A DNA stretch of 30,306 bases from RGIG3009 sp045595845 (GTDB taxonomy: Bacteria > Bacillota > Clostridia > Oscillospirales > Acutalibacteraceae): assembly GCA_045595845.1 (NCBI GenBank), contig JAZOBF010000017.1, forward strand, positions 1 to 30,306, in the 5' to 3' direction. The notes beneath the pieces were generated by a model. It was not told the origin of the DNA and did no database searches. It was given only the letters and a program-made list of their open reading frames with translations. This document shows, piece by piece, positions 23,256-30,306 of this stretch (within the stretch, counting starts at the first letter, position 1; every line of letters starts with the position of its first letter). A program made the position numbers and the translations under genes.

Positions 23256-24155
23256 TTACTTAATACCGGAACTACTCATGGTTTCCATAACATTTGCCTG
23301 TGAGATAAAATACACGGCAATGGGAGGAATCATCATAAGCACGGTTGTCGCCATGGCACTGCCCGAACGAGCAATACCGCCGTTGGCGATATTGGTCATA
23401 ACTTGAGGAAGAAGCTTGAGTTCTTCACTGAAAATCGTTCCACTGGGCACCATCGACCACATATCGCGGAACGCGAAGAGCAGCAAGGTCATCCACGCAG
23501 GTTTGGCAATCGGCATAATGATCTGCCAATAAATACGCGCCATGCCCGCACCATCGATGCGTGCCGCTTCCATCAAGGCATTCGGCACACTGGCGTCGAT
23601 ATACTGTTTCATCAAGAAACAACCCATTGAGGACGCAATCATGGGAACCAGATACACGAGATAGGTATCGATAATACCGATTTTACTGAAAATCAGATAC
23701 TGCGGAACGCCCAATGTATAACTGGTATACAGCAGTGCAAACTGCACGATCGTAAACAGAACATTCTTGCCTTTAATCCGCGATTTAGAGAAGACAAAAG
23801 CCGCCATGGATGCTGCTATCACATGCAAGAACACACCGCTCACCGCGACGAAGATGCTGTTGAAGAAATAGCGCCACATCGGAATACGCAAGGTATTGAG
23901 CAATGCAGGAAGCGCTATGTAGTTCGCCAGCGTGGGACGATGCACCAAAAAGCGCGGCGGGAAAATCAACAATTCGTCCAACGGCTTAAAGGATGTGCAT
24001 ATACAATATACCATTGGCAAAACCGTAAACATACCTGCCAAAAACAAAAGGGAGAAATAAAGAACCGAACCCGCCTTTGAGCGCGTATATCGCCGGTATT
24101 CCGAGCGCTTTTTCGGGCGTCGCATACGGATCTTTGTTGTCGTGTTGTTAGCCAA
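23256..24155 (-). CDS. Carbohydrate ABC transporter permease (AraQ/MalG type)
   Basis: The 299-residue membrane protein has a basic N-terminus, about six hydrophobic helices and the EAA loop (about 193-219, ALMEAARIDGAGMARIYW). The order of helices and the C-terminal end (YFISQANVMETMSSSGIK) are characteristic of the AraQ/MalG-like half of sugar importers. The start is TTG at 24155, with only a weak GGTGAG site upstream; a later ATG (codon 11) has no ribosome site. It follows the AraP-type permease by 62 bp, and the two probably form the heterodimeric channel. No ATPase is in the window. Confidence 0.92.
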   Translation of the reverse strand: MANNTTTKIRMRRPKKRSEYRRYTRSKAGSVLYFSLLFLAGMFTVLPMVYCICTSFKPLDELLIFPPRFLVHRPTLANYIALPALLNTLRIPMWRYFFNSIFVAVSGVFLHVIAASMAAFVFSKSRIKGKNVLFTIVQFALLYTSYTLGVPQYLIFSKIGIIDTYLVYLVPMIASSMGCFLMKQYIDASVPNALMEAARIDGAGMARIYWQIIMPIAKPAWMTLLLFAFRDMWSMVPSGTIFSEELKLLPQVMTNIANGGIARSGSAMATTVLMMIPPIAVYFISQANVMETMSSSGIK

Positions 24156-24217
24156 ACCACACTCACCGCCTAAGCATTAAAATAAATGAAATTATAAACC
24201 TTCGTTTTTCAAATCTG

Positions 24218-25141
24218 TTAGTCCTGCTTACCCATCATATCCAAGGCCTTCCCGACAAATATGCGGAAGAACGCCATCATAAAGAACAGGAAAACCGATA
24301 AGGCAGCAGCATATCCCATCTCATACCGTGCCGTACCGACATCCGATATGTAGGGGATCAAGGTGTCGACCGAGTTATTAACACTGGGATATCCGGCCAA
24401 GATTATAATAACGGCGCCGATAGAAAACACCGCTTGGATTTGCATAACCGCACTGAACAGCAAAATGCTCTTCATGGACGGCAGTGTGATATACCACAGT
24501 TCGTGCCAACGCGTGCGAACGCCGTCGATAGCGCCCGCTTCATACAATTCGGCGTTGACATTCTGCAAACCGGAAATGTTCGCCAAGAACGAAACACCCA
24601 TGCTCATCCACAACTGCACGATAATAATGATTGTGAAGTTATAAGCGGTATCCTTCAACCACTGAATGGGTTCGGTAATAAAGCCCATACTAATTAACAG
24701 GTTGTTGACATAACCGTAACTATCGCCTGAGAACATGACCTGCCAGATATAATACGCACTACCGGCCAATGCGGGAGCGTAGAACATAAACGACAGGATG
24801 CTGCGAACGGTGTGGGAAAATTCGTTAATGAGCCACGCGAGCAAGAAAGAAAGCAAAAAGCTCAAGGGGCCGGTAATCACGGCGAATTTCAAGGTGTTTC
24901 CCAAAATGGTGTAAAACACACCGTCGCCTGTGAACATACGCATATAGTTTGCAAGTCCCGTAAAGATCGGGGTTGAAACGGTATCGTAGTCAAAAAAGCT
25001 AAGTACGACCGATGAACCCACCGGAATGAGCGTACATAGACAAAAGAAGAACATAAACGGTGCCAGCAACAACCAGGAAACCGTATTATCTCCCGCTGTG
25101 GAAAGTCTCGATTTTGAGGTGGGGATTGTTTTCGTCTTCAC
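24218..25141 (-). CDS. Carbohydrate ABC transporter permease (AraP/UgpA type)
   Basis: The 307-residue protein has six hydrophobic helices and the EAA loop (about 199-222, LYEAGAIDGVRTRWHELW). It is the MalF/AraP/UgpA-like half of a sugar importer and lies directly before the AraQ-like permease. The GTG start at 25139-25141 has AGGAGG 7 nt upstream. It is separated from the binding-protein gene by 91 bp holding a strong hairpin, which likely lowers its expression relative to the binding protein. Confidence 0.93.
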   Translation of the reverse strand: MKTKTIPTSKSRLSTAGDNTVSWLLLAPFMFFFCLCTLIPVGSSVVLSFFDYDTVSTPIFTGLANYMRMFTGDGVFYTILGNTLKFAVITGPLSFLLSFLLAWLINEFSHTVRSILSFMFYAPALAGSAYYIWQVMFSGDSYGYVNNLLISMGFITEPIQWLKDTAYNFTIIIIVQLWMSMGVSFLANISGLQNVNAELYEAGAIDGVRTRWHELWYITLPSMKSILLFSAVMQIQAVFSIGAVIIILAGYPSVNNSVDTLIPYISDVGTARYEMGYAAALSVFLFFMMAFFRIFVGKALDMMGKQD

Positions 25142-25179
25142 CCTGTTTCCTCCTCTTATTACATAAATCTGCCGTGCGC

Positions 25180-25208
25180 CCGATAAGCGGCAGGGTGCCG
25201 CTTATCGG
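25180..25208 (-). promoter_or_regulatory. Strong intra-operon hairpin between binding protein and permease genes
   Basis: A perfect 13-bp stem (25180-25192 with 25196-25208) with a 3-nt loop lies 25 bp after the binding-protein stop. No U run follows, so it is not a plain terminator. In the malE-malF type of arrangement such hairpins protect the upstream message from decay and so raise the binding protein over the permeases. That function is inferred here. Confidence 0.75.
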
Positions 25209-25232
25209 ATGCCGAACCATTTCAAAACAGTA

Positions 25233-28028
25233 TCAGTTTCCTCGGTTTTCGTACTGATTCCATTTGCGTTCAATTTCGTTATCTGCTTCCAGACCCCATT
25301 TATTAAGCATATCCTTCGGGATCTTGGCGGAGTTAATCACATTCCAGAAGCAATGATCGATCGAACGCGAAGTATAGTAACTTCCGGGTACCTCCGGTAC
25401 CTCTTCGACTTGATTCCACGCTTTTCTCAGCTGGACATCTGCATCGTCTTCCCAAGCCAACCCATCCAGCATCGCTTCCATGTTGGAAATGGCCACACGG
25501 CCGGTGGGACCTAAGATGGATTCGACCGTCATTGAGTAGTTGGTCTGGGTTTCGGTGTCCGTCCACCATTTCATATACTTCCAAGCGGCCTCTTCTTTTT
25601 CCTTTGTGGATTTCAAGATAGAACAGGAGGTACCACCGCCGGTAGAGGCATGGTTAATGGTACCGTCCTCCTGTACGGTGCCGGGAATGGGAACCATCAC
25701 CCAGGTACCTTCGATTTCCGGTGCCGTCGCTTTGAGGGTGTTATACATGGTATATGTCGAAATGCCTATCGGACAACTACCGGTGCGGAAACGGTTGTAG
25801 AAATCCATCGAAACCGGTATTTTCAGTTTGGTATAGAAATTCGTCCAATCGGTAAAGGTCTGAATAATTTCCGGTGTTGACAGGGTCGTGCGCTTGCCGT
25901 CCTCGGTGTAAAGTGACAACCCGCGCTGCATAACCAAGCTCGGGAACAAGCTCAAGCTACCGATACCGGCGTTGGTCGTTGTCGTCGAAGTAATCTGCAA
26001 ATACGGCAATGACGCATCCAGATTATTACGGGACAGCAGATTGGTTATTTCCGAAAACTCCTCCCATGTTTCGGGAATGGAAAGCCCTAATTCTTCAAGA
26101 ATGTCAACACGGCAGAACATCATATAGAAGTTCTGTGTATCCGGCAACGCGTACAAATTACCTTTATAATAATACGGTACTTCTGCACCCGGTGCAAACC
26201 GTTTTAACACTTCTTCATAATCGTCAAAGGTGTTCAGTTCACGCAACACGCCGCGCATGGCAAGGTTAACCGGTTCACTTCGGCTATGTTGTAAAATCAC
26301 ATTGGGACCTTTGCCCGACAAAACCGCCTGCACGATGGTCGCGTTAACGATTCTCAAATTAACCGCAATATTGGTTTGTTCGGTAAAGCTCTGATTCATA
26401 GAGCTGAGAACCTGGGCCTGATCTTGGCCCCAGTTAACCCAGATATCAATGACCTGCTGTTCCTCTGCCGCACTGGAAAGGTTGTTGTAATCCACATAGA
26501 AAGAGGCGGCAAGTCGATGGATAGTGAACGCGAGGCGTTTGAAAAAGCCGGGGCGTTTGGGCAATGCATCGCCGGGTTTCGTCAAGTAAATCTGATCAAT
26601 ATCGAGCGGCATATCCCGCATTTCACTCAGCGTAGCACTGACCGAGCAATAGTTGCTGTAATAGTTACTCAGATACCGATGCGAGTCGTACTTATTTTTC
26701 AGCATTTGCTCAAGCGTCTGCGTCATCATCTGGATAACACCGATATGAGAACCGGTCGTGCTGTGGGACGCTTCTTTAAGCAGAACCATGGATTCGTTTA
26801 ATTGATCCAAAGCCTTGGTAATGCGCTCTTCCATATCCGGAATTTGCTTAAACAACTCGTAGTCACGGTATGTATCCACCGATTCACCGGTGATCATGAT
26901 AATATCCATGTACAAGTCGCCCAAGACCGCAATCGCCTCACGCAACAGATCCGTAACCTCACCCATGGCACCCATGGTAACGGTCATACTGATTTCGTGA
27001 GAACCCTCATCTAAATAAATCAAGTACGGCGTGTCGGTATTATCGGTAAAGAAACGACGCTGCCAGTTGTCATTGTACGGGAAAGCAATCTCGCTTGCCT
27101 CCTCAAAAGGCACCTTACCGTCAATCTTCAATTCACGGTAACTGGCGGCACCAATCACGACATTTTGTCGATAAGAAAATCCAATCTGATAATAACCGGC
27201 TTTCAGTTCCGGTGTCTGCCAGACAACGGTATCACCACAGGTCTTCCAGTTACCGCCCACATAGTTGAGCAAACTTTTCTCAGCATCGTGGGGTGTAATA
27301 TCCACGGAGGTAAGGTCTGACTTCATGGTGATCCAAAAACTGTTGGTCAAAGTCGCCTTCTCGCCTTCGATGACAACGGCATCCCCGTCATAATACTCAG
27401 TGGTATCCGTCGGTGCTTGATACGCCGCTACGGTATCCTCACCGCCTAAGAAAAAGGCTTTGATTTCAAAGTTACCGGATACAGGCGTAATGGTCACGGT
27501 ATGCGTGCCGGCGGTTAACGCCAGCAAATACGGGTCGGCATTCCAGCCCGATGTATTACGCGCAATATTGCGATAAAAATCCTCATACGGAATCTGCTCC
27601 AACGGAATCTCGTTACCTTGACCGTCGGTAGTGATCTCACCGTTATTCGTCCACATACGGGGGAACTCCAGCGTATTTAACGCATCGTACGGAACAGCAC
27701 CATCCACCTGTAAAGCAACTTCGAGGGCGGTTGTCTTGTTATCCAACGCCTTATAATCCAAGCCGATGGTATAGAACCCATCCGCCGGTACCTCAATCGT
27801 CACAGTAACAGGCTGATCACCAAAGACAGCACTTACCGCCGTCTCTGCTCCTGTCGTAGCTTTTCCAAAGGACGGAAACGCCGCTATGTATGCCGCATAC
27901 GAATCATCGAAAGTTTCGCTGATCGTATCGGAAGCTTGAGCATCCACCTCAGCAGCAGAAACGCTGTACAGGGGGAATGCCGCAACAACCAATACCAATG
28001 CTGCCACAAACGCCAACATCCTTTTCAT
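25233..28028 (-). CDS. Large extracellular solute-binding protein with N-terminal beta-sandwich modules
   Basis: The 931-residue protein is about twice the normal length of a sugar-binding protein. After a signal peptide (about 1-25, cleavage near VSAAE) come two beta-sandwich, carbohydrate-binding-like modules at about 60-195 and 215-350. Each ends with an AGTHTVTI/EGSHEISM strand. A helical region (about 355-510) follows, and then a family 1 solute-binding domain (about 525-925, with PNVILQHSRSEPVNLAMRG and YALPDTQNFYMMFCRVDILEELG). There is no lipobox cysteine, unusual for a Gram-positive binding protein, so the extra modules may keep it at the cell surface or on its polysaccharide. I chose ATG 28028, with AAAGGTGG 8 nt upstream. 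It precedes the two main permeases. Confidence 0.85.
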   Translation of the reverse strand: MKRMLAFVAALVLVVAAFPLYSVSAAEVDAQASDTISETFDDSYAAYIAAFPSFGKATTGAETAVSAVFGDQPVTVTIEVPADGFYTIGLDYKALDNKTTALEVALQVDGAVPYDALNTLEFPRMWTNNGEITTDGQGNEIPLEQIPYEDFYRNIARNTSGWNADPYLLALTAGTHTVTITPVSGNFEIKAFFLGGEDTVAAYQAPTDTTEYYDGDAVVIEGEKATLTNSFWITMKSDLTSVDITPHDAEKSLLNYVGGNWKTCGDTVVWQTPELKAGYYQIGFSYRQNVVIGAASYRELKIDGKVPFEEASEIAFPYNDNWQRRFFTDNTDTPYLIYLDEGSHEISMTVTMGAMGEVTDLLREAIAVLGDLYMDIIMITGESVDTYRDYELFKQIPDMEERITKALDQLNESMVLLKEASHSTTGSHIGVIQMMTQTLEQMLKNKYDSHRYLSNYYSNYCSVSATLSEMRDMPLDIDQIYLTKPGDALPKRPGFFKRLAFTIHRLAASFYVDYNNLSSAAEEQQVIDIWVNWGQDQAQVLSSMNQSFTEQTNIAVNLRIVNATIVQAVLSGKGPNVILQHSRSEPVNLAMRGVLRELNTFDDYEEVLKRFAPGAEVPYYYKGNLYALPDTQNFYMMFCRVDILEELGLSIPETWEEFSEITNLLSRNNLDASLPYLQITSTTTTNAGIGSLSLFPSLVMQRGLSLYTEDGKRTTLSTPEIIQTFTDWTNFYTKLKIPVSMDFYNRFRTGSCPIGISTYTMYNTLKATAPEIEGTWVMVPIPGTVQEDGTINHASTGGGTSCSILKSTKEKEEAAWKYMKWWTDTETQTNYSMTVESILGPTGRVAISNMEAMLDGLAWEDDADVQLRKAWNQVEEVPEVPGSYYTSRSIDHCFWNVINSAKIPKDMLNKWGLEADNEIERKWNQYENRGN

Positions 28029-28084
28029 TGCCGACACCACCTTTTAAAATAAGTTTCATAATTTTTAAGGACCGTCACCGCTGT

Positions 28085-29599
28085 CTACGGTAACCACTTG
28101 ACGAGTTTCGGATTCGGATCAAACACTTTAACAGCCTCTTCGTAATCCTCTTGATTGTTCGCCATATTCTGACCGTACACGGAATACGCAATGGCCTTAC
28201 CGGTACTGCTTTCCTTTTCGTAGAAAGTGTTGCCCGAAATCGTTGCCCCCATATTCTCGGGCGCACGGTCGGGCGTCCAACACCAGAAAACCGCGTTCCA
28301 ATCGGAGCAATCCAAAATATTGTTCCGAATGTAAATGCGCAGCGGTAAATCAAACACATACGTCCAAGCGTTGAGATGAGCGGTGGCCCTGGGGTCCGGG
28401 CGTTGCCGTCCCCAACCGTATCCCGCAAACCGCATGATGTTATCTTCTATGTAATACCCGTCCCAAACGGTGTTGCGATGATGATGGAAGAACTCAATAT
28501 TATAAGTATTATACTCAAGAAGATTACCACGCATCACCACATTGCGGAAACAACCGCCTTTGGGGTTGCCGCCCCCTTGCGGAGACAAACCGGCATCATA
28601 TATTTGATAGATCCAGTTGTTTTCCATCAAGGCGTTCTCGGCCGTGTGCCAAAATTCAATACCGTTACCGATACGAGTGCCCTTCGTAGCAAAGGGATGG
28701 CCTTGAAGACCCTCACAAAGACCGAGTACCCACTCGCAACCGCCGATCCAACCGATTTCGCAGTTGGTAAAGGTTATATTTTTTGTATTGATCTTAACCT
28801 CTACACCGTAGTGGCCGAAATACTTGATTGCTAAATTGTCAACCGTGACATTTTCAGTATTGGGCGGGACTTGCATGAAATCCCCACGCACGCACAGCTC
28901 GATATCCTCATACAGATCGTGCGGACAACCCTTGTCCAAATATAAGTACAACACGCCATGTACAAAGTCGTGATAGAACTCAAAGTTTTCTTTTAGATCG
29001 GTGATCGACTGAATATTGAATTTCATGAACCGTTTGACGCCGACCTGTTCGCCATGATTAAAGACAACAACACCGCAGTCACTGTACGGCGTTTCCACTT
29101 TCCAAATGTTAGGATACTCGGTTGCCTCCCAACACGCTTCCCATGCATAGTTCTTGAACGAACCGTAGATGGCGGGTTTGGGGCCTTTTCCGTAAGCCCC
29201 GTAAGAGACGCCCGATTTCGCATAAATCACCGTCGGCAGGGGCGGATTCCCCCGGCTCAGATCAGGTGACTCAGCATCCAAGGTGATCTGTGACCGGTAA
29301 ACGCCTCCGCGTTCAAACAACACGCCGTCCCCCGCTTTGATAAGGTCGTCGTGTGCCATGACCGCATCCACCGTCTTCCAAGCGGTTTCGGGTGTGGTAC
29401 CGTCATTGGCATCGTCACCTGTCGGGGATATGTAATAGGTGGCACCCGTAATAACCAAGTGATCTTCAGCATTCAAAACCTTCTGCCGCAGAGCCTCCGC
29501 CTCGGCATCGGCACCACCTTGTTGCGGGTTCCACGCATACGCACTGTCCTCTTTCGGAAGAATCTCCGCGTGTGCTTGCTTTAGCAATAATTTACTCAT
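28085..29599 (-). CDS. Parallel beta-helix protein, possible polysaccharide lyase or epimerase-like enzyme
   Basis: The 504-residue protein opens its fold with TYYISPTGDDANDGTTPETA (54-73), the typical N-terminal cap of right-handed parallel beta-helix proteins. Repeated coil strands follow, such as NVTVDNLAIKYFG and NITFTNCEIGWIGG, with conserved asparagine ladders. This fold is shared by pectate lyases, chondroitinase-type lyases and epimerases, so the catalytic activity cannot be assigned. No signal peptide is visible, so it may act in the cytoplasm on an imported oligosaccharide. GGAGG lies 9 nt before ATG 29599; upstream ATGs in the same frame lie past that ribosome site and inside the neighbouring gene. 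A tandem paralogue is at 29634. Confidence 0.8.
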   Translation of the reverse strand: MSKLLLKQAHAEILPKEDSAYAWNPQQGGADAEAEALRQKVLNAEDHLVITGATYYISPTGDDANDGTTPETAWKTVDAVMAHDDLIKAGDGVLFERGGVYRSQITLDAESPDLSRGNPPLPTVIYAKSGVSYGAYGKGPKPAIYGSFKNYAWEACWEATEYPNIWKVETPYSDCGVVVFNHGEQVGVKRFMKFNIQSITDLKENFEFYHDFVHGVLYLYLDKGCPHDLYEDIELCVRGDFMQVPPNTENVTVDNLAIKYFGHYGVEVKINTKNITFTNCEIGWIGGCEWVLGLCEGLQGHPFATKGTRIGNGIEFWHTAENALMENNWIYQIYDAGLSPQGGGNPKGGCFRNVVMRGNLLEYNTYNIEFFHHHRNTVWDGYYIEDNIMRFAGYGWGRQRPDPRATAHLNAWTYVFDLPLRIYIRNNILDCSDWNAVFWCWTPDRAPENMGATISGNTFYEKESSTGKAIAYSVYGQNMANNQEDYEEAVKVFDPNPKLVKWLP

Positions 29600-29633
29600 G
29601 TTTAGTGTCCTCCCGACATAACCCGATACCCGT

Positions 29634-30306
29634 TTATGATAACCACTCGACAACTTTCGGATTGGGATCAAACCCTTTGACCGCCGCTTCCAATTCCGCT
29701 TGGTTGGTAGCGTACCGCTGTTCAAGTGTGGCGAATGCGAGTGCCTGGTCTTTTGCATTGGTTTTCTGGTAAAAACGGTTGTCGGAGATCGTCAAACCGT
29801 TCTCATAATCCTTACCGGTCCAATACACTAAGTTTTTCGCGGAGCAATCGAAAATGTTATGGCGAATGGTAATGCCGTCGCCGGGAAGTTCGGCATAATT
29901 CCATCCACCACCTCTATAATGCGAAGTGGTAGAACCGCCATCCGGACGTGCGGATACCGGTAGCCAACCATAACCTGCGAACCGCATGATGTTATTCTCT
30001 ACCACAAGCCCGTCCCATCGGGAATGGGCTTTGCGGTCAAACACCTCAATGGAATAGTTGCAGTATTCGATTAAATTGTTGCGGAACACCAGATTTGTAT
30101 AGGTGTGCCCCGCACAACCTTGTGGAGTAATACCGGAATCATACGCTTGATGCACCCAGCAATTTTCCACCAACGCATCCGCCGTATCTTGCCAGAAGGA
30201 AACGGTGTTGCCAAGTCCGATATTCGTATTCCCAAATTGGCAACCGCCAATCCAACCCATTTCGCAGTTGGTAATGCGGACATTTCGCGTGCGCTGCTGT
30301 GCGATA
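29634..30306 (-). CDS. Parallel beta-helix protein, tandem paralogue, cut by the window edge
   Basis: Only the C-terminal 223 residues are present; the frame is open to the window end, so the start lies outside. It is clearly paralogous to the next gene: ITNCEMGWIGGC matches FTNCEIGWIGGC, NIMRFAGYGW is shared, and both end in FDPNPKxVxWL. It lacks the insert of its neighbour after GWIGGC. The stop at 29634 is 34 bp before the next start, so the two are probably co-transcribed. The tandem copies may act on related linkages of the same polymer. Confidence 0.85.
   Translation of the reverse strand, partial: IAQQRTRNVRITNCEMGWIGGCQFGNTNIGLGNTVSFWQDTADALVENCWVHQAYDSGITPQGCAGHTYTNLVFRNNLIEYCNYSIEVFDRKAHSRWDGLVVENNIMRFAGYGWLPVSARPDGGSTTSHYRGGGWNYAELPGDGITIRHNIFDCSAKNLVYWTGKDYENGLTISDNRFYQKTNAKDQALAFATLEQRYATNQAELEAAVKGFDPNPKVVEWLS

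Noticed and set aside
29600..29758. N-terminal extension of 53 residues on the first beta-helix protein
   Set aside because: The extension lies in the end of the neighbouring paralogue and upstream of the clear GGAGG site for ATG 29599. Its basic sequence is an out-of-frame reading of the paralogue's C-terminus.
1..30306. CRISPR arrays, rRNA, tRNA genes, transposase or integrase genes
   Set aside because: I saw no regularly spaced repeats, no cloverleaf or rRNA sequence, and no transposase or recombinase protein in any frame.

Overview
The window looks like a chromosomal segment of a Gram-positive, clostridial (Bacillota) bacterium, probably of the Oscillospiraceae/Ruminococcaceae type. The evidence is strong AGGAGG-type ribosome sites, several GTG and TTG starts, a T-box leader, AbrB/SpoVT-type remnants, a split B12-dependent methionine synthase, lipobox lipoproteins and a sugar ABC cluster with YIP1 and DUF5696 partners. 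The genus cannot be settled from the sequence alone.

Layout. (1) 1-4.77 kb, minus strand: the streptomycin operon rpsL-rpsG-fusA-tuf, with a consensus promoter before rpsL and a second one before tuf. (2) 4.92-5.64 kb, plus strand: a divergent two-gene unit of small bacterial-microcompartment (BMC) shell proteins, closed by a perfect terminator, with no encapsulated enzyme nearby. (3) 5.75-11.1 kb: a visibly AT-rich accessory island. It holds a membrane/coiled-coil/LRR protein, a three-gene operon (AAA ATPase with a DUF4143-type C-terminus, an unknown protein, and a two-helix membrane coiled-coil protein) behind a perfect consensus promoter, and a protein with a DUF4259-like start. Two copies of a 100-bp repeat lie in it. 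Each carries the start of an abrB-like gene broken at a different point, so the island probably grew by insertion or recombination at abrB-type loci.

(4) 11.1-15.8 kb, minus strand: metF, a stand-alone methionine synthase activation protein and a short metH, joined by two ATGA overlaps, followed 24 bp later by a lipoprotein gene. Together the first three make 5-methyl-THF, use it to methylate homocysteine and repair the oxidised cobalamin enzyme. (5) 15.8-17.9 kb, plus strand: a T-box leader with a UGG (Trp) specifier controls an ECF-type substrate-binding membrane protein coupled by ATGA to trpB without trpA. This looks like a tryptophan- or indole-salvage unit induced by uncharged tRNA-Trp.

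(6) 17.9-30.3 kb, minus strand: a large carbohydrate uptake cluster. In transcription order it has two tandem parallel beta-helix proteins (the first cut by the window edge), a very long solute-binding protein with extra beta-sandwich modules, two permeases, a beta-propeller/TPR/YIP1 membrane protein, a DUF5696 lipoprotein and a third permease. No transport ATPase is present, so a shared one is probably used. A strong hairpin between the solute-binding gene and the first permease probably sets different expression levels.

The best candidates for something undescribed are the three-gene ATPase operon in the island, the orphan BMC pair with a cysteine at its predicted pore, and the three-permease/YIP1/DUF5696 transporter with cytoplasmic-looking beta-helix proteins.
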